The notes under the pieces: generated by a model | What the model saw: only the letters and a program-made list of their open reading frames with translations | Told to the model about the DNA's origin: nothing | The model's database searches: none | Shown: piece by piece, positions 23,511 through 33,989 of the stretch | Layout: each line of letters opens with the position of its first letter | How positions within the stretch are numbered: position 1 is the stretch's first letter | Translations under genes and position numbers: made by a program | Assembly (NCBI RefSeq): GCF_002878395.1 | Contig: NC_061120.1 | Span: 95,709,583 to 95,773,582 of the forward strand | Direction of reading: 5' to 3' | Length of the DNA stretch: 64,000 nucleotides | DNA from: Capsicum annuum | Lineage: Eukaryota; Streptophyta; Magnoliopsida; Solanales; Solanaceae

Positions 23511-26268
23511 TTATCACTCGATTAACAAGTCATGATAGCATCTACTTTTTCTCAATAGTAGGTAAGCTAAACAGTAGATTAGAGTTGTAGGCAACAGGCT
23601 AATTTGGTGAAAAATGGCATAAACACCAGAAATTTTAAAATAAAGACCTACAATATGAATCAAGTAATGATAATAATAATAATAATAAGGATAGATAAGA
23701 TAACTATAACATCCTACAACCTAGTAGTGTCATTACAAGAGCCACTAAACCAAAATAATATGCATATTGTAAGATCAAACATACATCAGTCTCCATTAAT
23801 GAAAGACTAAAAAAGAGTAGAAGGAGGAGAAAAGGTCAACTTCGGCTTCGAGAGTTCACCTTATCTTTAAACTCTAGTAAGCATGATCGTATCGTTTACA
23901 AAGATAACTAGTACTCAGGTCTTCTCTAAAATGGTTCAAAAGTGTAGTATGAGTACAAAGGCTACAGGTACTCAGTTGTCATCATTGACCAACTGAGCTA
24001 GATCATAATATAAGTGCAATAAAAATTAAAGATAATTAAGATAGATCAAGGTAAAAGAAAACCTGGAATAATTCTCCAAATGCTGTATATAAATAAATAA
24101 ATAATTCAAAAGGATAACATAAAGAAAACATAGATATAGCTACAAAATTGGCCCCCATAAGCCAGTAAGTGCAGAAAATTAAATAATCTAATGCAGACCT
24201 CCATAAGCCCAGAGGATATGATCAAAGAAAGTTAGTAATCGAAATTAAATTAACTAACTGTTTCTCAAGACAAAATTGGGAATCCATCCATATCATGACA
24301 TACCATAAATAAACTCTATGGGACTCAAATCGAAACTCAAAATCATAAATCACCGAACTTGAATCTGAACTCATAGGATTAGTAAATCGGTGGTATCGAA
24401 AAAGCTATTATCAACTCCAAAGTACAAATATAGAATAAGTATACTATAACCAACTACTTCAAGCTCATAAATATACAATTTAAATTGTAAAATGCGCCTA
24501 TAAAGTCAACAAGTAGATAATAATATTTTGGCCTAAGGTGGGCTGGAGGGGCTAATTCTAATCGCCAAAATATTCTCTAAGGCAAATTCTTCCTTGGACT
24601 ATTATAAGGAATCTAAATTCACTTCTAGATATTTAATGAGCAACATTTATTCCTAAGAGAGCAATTCTACCCTAAACATGAGTAACTAAGTCAATTAGGC
24701 CTAGTTTATGGTTCCTTAATAGGTTAAATAATTCAAATTTCACTAATCATGCCTCCAATACCTAATTTTCAACCCATATATATCATAATATCATAAATAT
24801 ACTACAATTAATATCAATCTAAAGAAATGTAAAACTCGCTACAGGTAAAACTCGCCTACCTGGACACCGAAAAAAGATAGGAGAAATCTGCTAAATTACT
24901 GATTTTTTCCTTTGAGAAGCTTCTACATGATGCCACGCTATCAAAACCATAATAAACTCATCAATACAAATAAATGGTACTCATATTGCATTTCTATAGA
25001 TCGTGTTCAAAATTACGTATAAATCCCATGTGGGACCGCTTGTAGAATTGCACTTTTAAAATTATCAACTGTGTACCTCTAAGATCAAGGAACATATACC
25101 CTCAATAATGGGTGAATTCCAAGATAAAATGGTGGTAAAATCAATCCACCATTATTCTATGAATTTTGGAAAATAATAGAGAAACTAACTATGAACCCAA
25201 GAAACTGACAAAGAATTTGGAGAAGAAATAAGTAACTAAGAGCACAAATTCCTCGAAATCACCCACAATTATTTCTCCCAAGTTTTCACACATTCTAGTC
25301 TTATACAATCTTAAAATTTTGTTAAAATGGGTGAAATAGGACTAGTTGGTGCGTTTAATGGCTCCTAGGTGCTGTTAAAGAGGGCATGACAAAGAATTTG
25401 GAGAAGAAACAAGTAACTAAGAGCACAAATTCCTCGATATCACCCACTATTGTTTCTCCCAAGATTTCACACATTCTAGTCTTATACAATCTTAAACTTT
25501 TTGTGAAAATGTGTGAAATAGGACTAGTTGGTGCATTTAATGGATCCTAGGTGCTGCTAAAGTAGGCATTGGGCCGCTAAAGCGGTACTTGCGTATGCTT
25601 GGTTGACTGCTTAAGCGGACAACCCGATGCTAAAGCAACATGAGCTTTAAAAGTCAGCTTGCTACTAAAGTGGTTTACTAAGACTAGGCTACTCCTCTAA
25701 AGCACCTAGAAGGCCGCTAAAGAGCTCCAAGAGCCGCTTTAGTGGATGCAACAGCTGAAAACTTAAAATTTTGCCATGACTCTGCTAATCCCTCGAGATT
25801 CATTCGGAATAACATATATGCAAACAAAAACTCTTCTAATGTATAAAATTAATCTTCCAAAATCAATAGTGAGGCTGAAATTACAATACGAGGTTCTTTC
25901 GACGAAAAGTAGATCCTATTCTCAAGTGCCATTTTTCTTAATGTTTAGCCAATAGCCCAAAAATGAGTCTGAAAATCTTGAGACCCAAACCGAAGGTCCA
26001 CCTAGCCTAAAATTATCATTCTAGAGCTACTGGAACTATCAACTCTGGCATACAAGGTCATTTAACTAATATTTGTGCTCGGTAGCTAATTTTAATCATT
26101 CAAGACTTTAAAACATGAAATTGGCTCTAGAAAACAAATAAACGACACAGTAACCTAACTGTCAATTCCAACAAGTTGTAAATGACTTGGGGAAGCTATA
26201 GGAAATATATAAATGGTGAAAATACATGAAAATGTAGAAAATGACCTAAAGGGTCATTAAAATATCCA
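23511..26268 (-). repeat. 3' LTR of element E
   Basis: About 2.76 kb. On the minus strand it begins TGGATATTTTAATGACC beside a purine-type flank. It aligns with 53134-55689 but is longer, mainly because of a 181-base tandem duplication at 25207-25568. The 25545-25750 part carries many copies of GCTAAAGC / GCTTTAG words. A short AAT microsatellite lies at about 23665-23690. Left boundary is approximate. Confidence 0.82.
25207..25568 (-). repeat. 181-bp tandem duplication in the 3' LTR of element E
   Basis: GACAAAGAATTTGGAGAAG starts at 25207 and 25388 and the two 181-base units stay alignable to their ends with few differences. The right E LTR (about 54800-54970) has a single copy, so the duplication arose in this copy after insertion. 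Confidence 0.85.
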
Positions 26269-26411
26269 CTACCAAAAGATCTTTCATCTGAGAAAGTAAA
26301 GGGTTAGGATGTACTTGAAGCATCGAATAGGTAATGATACTAGGACTGTGTCTCACTCTTAATCTTACAAGAAAGCTCCTCCACTAGGTGGTGCCTCCAT
26401 GAAACCTAATT
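26269..26411 (-). pseudogene. 3' end of element E body
   Basis: Short minus-strand stretch between the E LTR and the H LTR. The position before the LTR start predicts polyprotein C-terminus and polypurine tract; GGTAG before the LTR is only weakly purine-rich. No protein motif can be claimed. Confidence 0.4.
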
Positions 26412-27005
26412 TAATACCCCAGTTTTAGGACTTTTTGGAGTGTTGGAAATACTGCTACGACTACGACTCAGGTGATGAATCATCAATACTCGTAATGAGT
26501 CATTAGGTGAGACTTGTGGTCCTACCAGTAGGATTTCCTAAGACTTTTGCCTTGACCACGAGTCGACTCCATAAGTCATTAGGTTAGATCATGAGTCATA
26601 AAGAGTGATTCATGACCATAAAGGTGAAGGGCTATTATTTGGGCCCTCAGGTAACGATTCTAAGTAACGACTAAGTGTCAGACGTCATGAGTCATTACTT
26701 TATTAATAATGACTAGGCCTAATTTTTTTCCAGAATATTTTTAGTTGGGTTATTTTGGTTTTTTCCTCCCATCCAACTATTATTCCACCATATAAAGCAC
26801 CTCGAATAGTGTTTTTTCCATCACTTAAAAAATCAAATACACTCCTCTTCTCTAAACTATCCAAAGTAAGATAAAGCTAGGGTTTTAAGGGATTAAACAT
26901 CTAGGCTCTAATTCATGATTTCCTTCCAAATTCTTTGAGATATCCATCACAATTAAGGGGCTTAATATACCCGTCATGACTAGGCCCTAGTTTGGTTTGT
27001 GATTA
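26412..27005 (+). repeat. 5' LTR of element H (short family)
   Basis: About 590 bases from TTAATACCCCAG to the sequence before the PBS at 27007, much shorter than the other LTRs here. It has repeated GAGTCAT / ATGACTC words (26460-26700) and a TATAAAG at 26791-26797. The partner 3' LTR is not in the window, so the left boundary rests on the terminal AATACCCC and on where E homology stops. Confidence 0.65.
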
Positions 27006-27006
27006 G

Positions 27007-27030
27007 CTTGGTATCAGTGCACAGTTCAGG
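27007..27030 (+). other. Primer binding site of element H
   Basis: CTTGGTATCAGTGCACAGTTC, one mismatch from the TGGTATCAGAGC core, follows the LTR. The leader downstream holds GAGTAGAGTCC and the perfect hairpin GGTGTG-TAG-CACACC at 27077-27091. Confidence 0.8.
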
Positions 27031-27211
27031 GTCTTTGGGAGTCCACAAAGTTGTGTTGAGTAGAGTCCTTTTTATGGGTGTGTAGCACACCATAATTATA
27101 AGGGGAAGGCTATAAGGAATTTAGGAATGTTTCCCATTCTTGTTTTCTAGTTTGGTCTATATAGTCTAGTGTATTGAAAACTCTTTAAATCCTAGATTAC
27201 TCATATTTTAG

Positions 27212-27799
27212 ATCATTCCTCCTCAAGGATATAATATTTGTAGAAACTCTGTTGGACCCTTCCTACCTAAGGACAATATGGTGGGAACTTGCCCTGCTTA
27301 TGGAGTACAGAACAGGTCTAGGGTCCCTTCTCCTAATTTTAATTCTTTACATAAGAGTTCTACTGGTCCCTAATATTTCTCTACTGTCTCCCCAGGCTGG
27401 TCCTCTACGGGCTCCCCAGGCTGATGATACTCATGCCCTAATGCCTCAGAGAGATGTCTCTAATATGGTGTTCTGCCAGTGCATTCACCTGCTAACTCAG
27501 TTAGAAATATCACAGTCTCACTAGTTTGATCATGTTAGTTATGTTTCCCCTTTATCTTAGGTCACTCGAGTTGGCCAGTTTATGTGGTTTTATCCCTAAA
27601 CATGTATAGGCTCTAAGTTGAGGAGGATCTTTAGGGGTTTGTAGATGTGATGGAGAAGATTTATAGAGTGATGCATGCTACTCACTTAAAGGGTGTAGAT
27701 TTTTCTGCGTATCAGCTGAAAAACATATCTTTACTGTGGCATTAGGAGTGGAAACAAATGACAGGCTATAATGCTGAGCCAATGGTGTGGGATGAGTTT
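27212..27799 (+). pseudogene. gag: Gag remnant of element H, first part
   Basis: Starts after a TTTTAG acceptor-like site at 27206-27211; the expected ATG is ATT (IIPPQGYN, compare MPPRR openings). Frames read through PQAGPLRAPQADD, then MEKIYRVMHAT and AYQLKNISLLWH, ending AEPMVWDEF at 27799. That is the front half of the gag capsid domain, up to the conserved W-DEF. The reading resumes at 40659. Confidence 0.75.
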
Positions 27800-28180
27800 T
27801 GTACCAACCCCTATTTTTGGACGAGGCTTCAAACCATTACTATTAGGTATATAGACCGAAACCCAGAAATTCTCTATATATATGTGTGTGATGATCATTT
27901 CTACAGGATTAAAATGTCCTTTTATATTAGTTGAGGACATAAAAATCTTCTAACTCAAAGATGAGTTGAGAACTCTCCTATCAATTAGTTGTAGTCAAAA
28001 TTTCAGCTTTTTTCAACTTTAGATGACCATTACTCCTTGTAAATAATGAAATACACATCCTACTATATAAAAATGAAATTTCTTTGAGTCTTCTTTCCAA
28101 CACATTTTATTTCACCTTAATCTGTTATTAGAGCTAAAAGTTATACTCATTTTACTTCAGTATGTTTGTCTGTCAACAAA

Positions 28181-28552
28181 GTGATGACCTGAGTTGAAAG
28201 GCCATCACCTAAGTGATGACCTATCAGCCAAGTCATCACCCCAAACCAGTGAGCCATTATTTTAAACTTTCAAGTAACGACCTCAGTTGATAGGTTATCA
28301 CCTAAGTGATGACTAATCAGCGAAGTCGTCACCCCAAATCAGTGAGCCATTATTTCCAGCTTCTAAGTGATGACCTGAGTTGATAGACCATAACCTAAGT
28401 GATGACCTATCAACTCAAGTCATCACCAAAGACCAGAAAATCATAAAATCAGTTTCTAAGTGATGACTTGGTGTGATAGGTTATCACTTGGTTGATGACT
28501 TATCAACCAAGGTTGTCACCCTTAAAATTCAGCAATTTCCATTAGGGTTTGG
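28181..28552 (+). repeat. 93-bp tandem repeat in G 5' LTR
   Basis: The start GTGATGACCTGAGTTG or a close variant recurs at 28181, 28274, 28367 and 28460, exactly 93 bases apart. Each unit also holds internal reverse-complement words (GTGATGACC / GGTCATCAC type), so units can fold. The fourth unit has changed GAGTTG to GGTGTG. Confidence 0.88.
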
Positions 28553-28618
28553 AGGGGTATTTTGGTATTTTCCCTCACCTCCAGCGACTTAAATCCTCAA
28601 AAAGACATACTTAGCCAT

Positions 28619-28624
28619 TATAAA
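28619..28624 (+). promoter_or_regulatory. Candidate TATA box in G 5' LTR
   Basis: TATAAA about 820 bases into the LTR, downstream of the 93-base repeat array and about 170 bases before AAG|GTATG. Equivalent TATA-like sites lie in S (38360), H (26791) and J (57865), always after the word array. Confidence 0.4.
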
Positions 28625-28792
28625 CAAGTTTTTAAACTACTCTTAATCCTCTTCACTCCCAATAATAAGAAAATTAGGGTTTTCTCTCAAGATCATCTCC
28701 CAAGAACAAGATTCAAGCTCTTCTTCCAACAAATAATAATTCCCAATCCAAGAACGTTCAAGAAAAGTCAATTCTCTTCAAGATCAAGACTC

Positions 28793-28840
28793 AAGGTATG
28801 TTAGGTGTTCAACCTTGAGTTCCTTTCTCCCATGGAGTCC
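28793..28840 (+). promoter_or_regulatory. Splice-donor-like site and stem-loop in G 5' LTR
   Basis: AAG|GTATGTTAGG matches the plant 5' splice consensus. It is shared with the 3' LTR (36498), solo LTR S (38498) and J (58018). A TCCTTTC-type loop with complementary arms follows about 15 bases later. An acceptor-like TTTCATTTGCAG lies at 30731-30742, just before the gag ATG, so a leader intron of about 1.95 kb is possible. Not proven. Confidence 0.4.
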
Positions 28841-30521
28841 AAGTACCCTTTTCGAAAATACGAGTTAACAGATTTGTGATTTCAATGGTTGAATTAGATT
28901 GTATTCACGATTATGAAGGTTTTTGGGTTTGAATCCATGATTAATTACAAGTTTCATAAAATTAAAATAGCATGTGTGATGAATTATGGGATTCTTATGT
29001 TAAATCATTGAATTTACATGTTGAATGTTGTAGCCATGATATTTATATATGTTTATTATTAAGTGTAATAATCATGCCCCCAAGTGTATGTTAGAAAGTC
29101 TATGTGAATTGAATAGTGCAATCATGACATGTTAGCATGTGTTTCCATTCATGTACAAGTTCATGCCTTGCACGTTTTTGAAAAAATATCTCAATGAATG
29201 AATCATGACTAAGTGATAAGCTAGTATGCTTTCAAGATTGTGCCATGGTTTACTATTCATGCTATCGAGTTCTGGGGGTATTCAATACCCAAAAAATCTA
29301 GTTGTTTACCTAGATCCCAGTAGTTATAGAATAGTATTTGTAATGTTATGAACAATAGTACTCAGACAGTTACAAAACTTAGTGAAACTCAGTCTAGTTC
29401 AGTTTAATTTAATACTTAGTATCATTCAGTTGGGAGTAGGATTCAGCACCGAGCGAACCCAAGGATGGGGGCTCACCTATCAGTAGAGGGTGTGATACTT
29501 AGTAGAAGTCCTTGCATTCTAAAACAATGTAGCCAGTGTAGGTTGAGATATCAACCTGCCAGTTGAGGGTTGCACCGTTCTCATTTAGGGCACCTGCTAG
29601 ACAAGGGTGACTCTTTAGCTTGTCTGTACCCATGGCATGGTATGGACAATCTTTCAACTGGGTTACAAGTTGAACCCCAATAAGTTCAGAGAGGGGCATG
29701 TCGGTTAGATGATAACCTCCGACACTCACAGTTTTAGTTTTAGACTCAGTATAGAACTCAGTTTAGTTCTACAAAATTAGGACTGTCAAAAATAGTTACC
29801 CAGTTATCAGTAACCCAGTTATCAGTAACCTCAGATATCAGTTAATTAGTTATCAAAACTTAGTATTCAGTCTCATTATGATCTCAAATACAGTATATAT
29901 ATATATGCACAATCTTACATAATAAGTATTTACACTAGTTGTAGTAATCCATAAACTCTCATTCAGTTATATTAATATCATTCAGTCAGTTGCTATTCAT
30001 GCATATGAAACCATGTATGTCAGCCTACCTCACTTAGCATACCAGTACATTCAAAGTACTGATGCATACTCTTTATTTTGCGCTATGATGTCTTATATCA
30101 TAGGTTCTAACGCAGGGGATCCTGACCGTACTTAGTTTCACAGGCTATCAGCAAAAGTTTTAGTGTTGAGTCCTTATATTCCAAGGACAATGTTATTTAT
30201 TTATGTATTTCCAGTAGTTCAGTATGTTCAGTAGTTGGATTTAGTTAGGGACTTGTCCCATGAACTCCACATTCAGATAGTTAGAGGCTTTCGAACTAGA
30301 ATAATTTAGATAGATGTTCAATTTTTTAGTATTATTATTAGTATTCAGTATTTGATTTTCAGATTATGAACCTTATGGCATCTCCACCCTAATTTTTGCA
30401 TATGTTTTTTAGTATTATATTTATTCAGTGCTCACAGCAGGTACCTGTCATGGGTTAGCTTGTGGTCCTTCAGGATTATAAGCATCGGGTAATATCCAAG
30501 TTGTATACTCGGGGTGTTATA

Positions 30522-30545
30522 AACTTGGTATCAGAGCATAAGGTT
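30522..30545 (+). other. Primer binding site of element G
   Basis: ACTTGGTATCAGAGCATAAG follows the LTR directly and has a perfect TGGTATCAGAGC. It is the best-preserved PBS in the window. Confidence 0.92.
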
Positions 30546-30745
30546 CAATAGCATCCTAGGGAGTTCGAAAGCCATGTCAAGTAAAGTCTCATGCATGGGT
30601 ATAAAGCGCACCATACTTATGGACAAGAGGCTAACAGGCATTTTTAGAAAAAGTTCCATTCTTTCAGTATTCATGTCGTGTAAGTGAGCATGAACTCAAG
30701 TTAAATTATCTATCTAATTCACCTTTTATCTTTCATTTGCAGAAA

Positions 30746-31560
30746 ATGACTCCTAAAAAGACCATTGGAAGAAGAACTATGAATCAGCTAGCACCTCTAC
30801 TAGTTTAGGAAGATGCCCTGGATAAGCATGTCTCTTACACAGAATTCAGAGTAACTTTCATCACTCTAGCTCATTCTATATCAGCCCAAAATGAATGCCC
30901 AGCTGTTGTTCAGGCCAACGCAGTGGCTAATAGTGTTGCAGCTAGAATTTAGGACTTCACAGGAATTCCTTGACATGGTGTAGAAGGTAACAGATATTAT
31001 AGGGGTAACTACTAGTGAGAGTGATAAGTTAGCTTTCTATAAGTTGCAAGATGTGGCTCACACATAGTTTAAGTAGTGCAATTCAGATAGGGCCGAAGAT
31101 GCAGGGCCTATATAATGGGAGAAGTTTGCTACTGCCTTTCTAGATAGGTTCTTCTTATTAGAGTTGATGAAAGATAAGGTTTTAGAATTCATTAACTTAA
31201 AGTAGGGTAGCATGTTAGTGAAGGAGTATTCTTTCAAGTTTAATCAGTTATCCAAGTATACTCCTCATACGATAGTTGATAGTAGATCTAAGATAAGTAA
31301 TTTTATGTCTGGTGTATCTAATAGTGTGGTCAAGAAGTTTAGAACCGTGATGTTGATTAGTGAGATAAAATTGGCTAGGTTGATGGTCCATGATCAGCAA
31401 ATTGATGATTAGAAGACTAAAGAAAAAGAAAGGGAGAATAAGAGGGATAGAACAGGTAGCTTATTCAGAGTTGGTAATCATTCTCAGTTTTACTCGAAAT
31501 CTTTAGTTCCAACCTTGTCCTCAGCTAGTGCTCCAGTGCCTAAGTTCTGAAATAGAAAGA
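30746..31560 (+). pseudogene. gag: Gag remnant of element G
   Basis: ATG at 30746 opens MTPKKTIGRRTMNQLAP, followed by HVSYTEFRVTFITLAHSISA, which resembles the J Gag N-terminus at 60048. A stop replaces a glutamine codon near residue 22. After frame changes the core reads WEKFATAFLDRFF (about 31115), VLEFINLK, SMLVKEYSFKFNQLSKY (31212 onward) and KKFRTVMLI. A basic stretch EKERENKRDR ends the capsid. A stretch near 30960-31110 is shortened. Confidence 0.8.
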
Positions 31561-31659
31561 AGGATAGAGCACCAGGCTCTAAATCTAAGGGTTGTGTTAG
31601 CAGTGCTTGAACAAATCCTCTTTGCCAGAAGTATGGCAAAAACTATTAGGGTGTTTGTA

Positions 31660-31765
31660 AAGCTGGCAGTGATGTGTATTTTGGGTGCAGTAAGCCAAGT
31701 CATAGAATCAAAGATTGTCCTCAGTCAGGTTCATAGTGTCCTCAGTCAGGTTCATAGGGTTAGTA
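31660..31765 (+). pseudogene. Zinc knuckle of element G Gag with 21-bp duplication
   Basis: VYFGCSKPSHRIKDCPQ at about 31673-31722 keeps one cysteine of the first pair, the histidine and the last cysteine of a CCHC knuckle. Directly after it CCTCAGTCAGGTTCATAG occurs at 31719 and 31740, a 21-base (7-codon) tandem copy of the PQSGS stretch. Confidence 0.7.
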
Positions 31766-31889
31766 CAATCATCCCCTAACTCAGTCTGGTCACCTATCTC
31801 AGTAGAGTACCGCGTCCAGTGCCACCAGTAGGTAGATCCCAAACCGGCACTATGCACTTTAGTCCAAACAAGATCGGGAAAGTTCTCCT

Positions 31890-32560
31890 GATGTGGTCAC
31901 TGCTACATTATAATTTTATCATTTATATGTTTATGCTTTGCTAGATCCAGCAGCTTTCTTATCCTTTGTAACTCTTTATATAGCTGTTGACTTCAAAGTC
32001 ATTCCCAAAATCCTAGTAGAGCCCTTATCAGTCTCTACCCTAGTGGGTAAGTCTATCATAGCCCGACAGGTATACTGGAACTATTCGATTATGATATCTC
32101 AGAAAGTTACTTTAGCAGACTTATTAGAGTTTGATATGATAGATTTTGACATCATTCTCAGCATTAATTAGCTTCATTCATGCTATGCTTCAGTTGAATG
32201 TAGAAATAGAGTTGTCTATTTTTGTTTCCTGAATGAACCTATCATATAATAGAGGGGTAGTACTTCAGCACTTAGGGGTCAACTTATTTCATACCTTAGA
32301 GCGAGAAAAATAATATCCAAGAGGTACGTGTATCATCTCATTCGACACCCATGGCCTTGAGTCAGTTTTAGTAGCATGTGAATTTCCAAAAGTATTTCCT
32401 GAAGACCTTCCCGGAGTTCCTCTCGAAAGGGAAATTGACTTTGGAATAGACCTTCTTCCAAATACTCAATCTATCTCTATTTTGCTATATAGAATGGCTC
32501 TAGCAGAACTCAAAGAGTTAAAAAATGGTTAAAATATCTCTTAGATAAGAGAATCATCAG
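31890..32560 (+). pseudogene. pol: Protease and RT linker remnant of element G
   Basis: The protease active site reads YALLDPAAFLSFVT (about 31930), where DTG/DPGS is now DPAA, so the catalytic loop is damaged. VGKSIIARQVYWN and LLEFDMIDFDIILSIN finish the domain at 32171. The linker keeps [16 protein letters not shown] and [20 protein letters not shown] (32390-32450) before RT. Two stops and one shift lie in between. Confidence 0.75.
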
Positions 32561-33170
32561 ACCTAGTGTTTCTCTATGGGGCCACCAGTTCTATTCGTGC
32601 GTAAGAAAGACGGTTTTCTCAGAATATGTATTGACTACCGTTAGTTAAACAAATTCATAGTTAAGAATAAGTATCCACTTCCCAGAATCGATGACTTGTT
32701 TGACCAACTTCAGGGTTCTAGTTATGTTTATAAGATAGACCTTAGATCAGGTTATCATCATCTCAGGTTCAAATAATGTGACATTCTGGAAATGGTTTTC
32801 AAAACTCTGTATGGTCACTTCAAATTTCTAGTCATGTTATTCGGTCTTACCAATGCCCCAGCAGCTTTTATGGACTTGATAAATCATGTGTTTAAGAAGT
32901 ACTTTGACATATTCATCATAGTCTTATTAATGACATTCTTGTCTACTCCCGTAATAAAAGTGATCACGTAGGCCATCTCAGAATAGTATTATAGACTCTC
33001 GAAGCCTATCAATTTTTCGTCAAATTCAGTAAGTATGAATTTTGGCTTAGGTTAGTAGCTTTCCTTGATCATATATTTTCTGGTGATGGCATTAGAGTTG
33101 ATCATCAAAAGACTGAAGCAGTGAGAAACTAGCCCAGACCCATCTCTCCATAAGATATCATAAGTTTTTG
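32440..33170 (+). pseudogene. pol: RT remnant of element G
   Basis: RT blocks in order: [70 protein letters not shown] and the catalytic box near 32920-32940. There the expected FIDD reads FIND-like and one base is missing, shifting frame. SKYEFWL and GIRVDHQKTEAV follow. The enzyme would be dead on both counts. Confidence 0.82.
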
Positions 33171-33960
33171 AGTTTGGCTTGCTATTACCGATGGTTTGTT
33201 GAAGGATTTTCATCTATTGCATCTCCCATGTACAGATTAACTTTGAAGAAAGTCAAATTCCAGTGGTTATATTCTTGTGAGAAGAGTTTTCAAGAGTTAA
33301 AGACTCGATTCACTACAACCCCAATTTTGACTTTACGGGATGGTTCAAATGGATTTATTGTGTATTATGATGCTTCCAGAGTTATTCTAGGGTGTCTTTT
33401 GATGCAGAGAGGTAAGGTCATAGCCTATGCCTCTAGACAGCTTTAACCCTATGAAAAGAATTACCCCACCCACAATCTTGAGTTAGCGGCTATTGTGTTT
33501 GCCTTAAAGATTTGGAGGCACTATTTGTATAGGGTGCAAATTTGTGTTTTCACAGATCATAAAAGTCTACCATATGTATTTTCTTAGAAAAACTTGAACC
33601 TGCATCAGAGAAGGTGGTTAGAGTTGTTGAAAGACTATGACATGAGTATTCTATATCATTCGGGCAAGGCCAATGCAGTTGTAGATGCCCTCAGTAGGTT
33701 GTCTATGGGTAGTGTCGCTCATGTTAAGAATGATAAAAAAGACCTAGTTAGGGAAGTCAATCAGCTTCCCAAATTAGGTATCTGTTTGGTTGATTCGGTT
33801 GCGGGTAATGTTTTAGTGCAGTATAGTTCAGAATCCTCCCTAGTTGCTAAAATAAAAGAAAAACAAGATAAGGATCCTAGTTTACTTAAGCTAAAAGAGT
33901 CAGTTAGAGACCAGAAGGTAGAAATTTTTTCCCAAGGGGAATATGGTGTGTTGCGTTGAC
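33168..33960 (+). pseudogene. pol: RNase H and linker of element G
   Basis: [20 protein letters not shown] marks the end of RT. RNase H follows: FIVYYDASRVILGCLLMQ at about 33350-33405, then RGKVIAYASRQL, a stop in place of the next glutamine, [19 protein letters not shown] and LNLHQRRWLELLKDYDMSI. The linker LSRLSMGSVAHVKNDKKDL leads to integrase. This is one of the better preserved blocks of the window; the metal-binding aspartates of the first and later motifs are visible. Confidence 0.82.
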
Positions 33961-33989
33961 AGGGTAGGTTATGTGTGCCATATGTAGAT

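Larger units (their letters stand above)
27800..30521 (+). repeat. 5' LTR of element G
   Basis: Begins TGTACCAACCCC and ends GGGGTGTTATA before the PBS. Contains a four-unit 93-base repeat (28181-28552), a TATAAA at 28619-28624, and AAG|GTATG at 28793-28800. Small minus- and plus-strand open frames inside it (for example 28562-28804 and 29499-29729) are not genes: they fall in the LTR and are not kept in length in the other copy. Confidence 0.9.

Noticed and set aside
28181..28552. Regular repeats resembling a CRISPR array or satellite
   Set aside because: The units are contiguous 93-mers without unique spacers, occur only in the two LTRs of one element, and the genome is plant.
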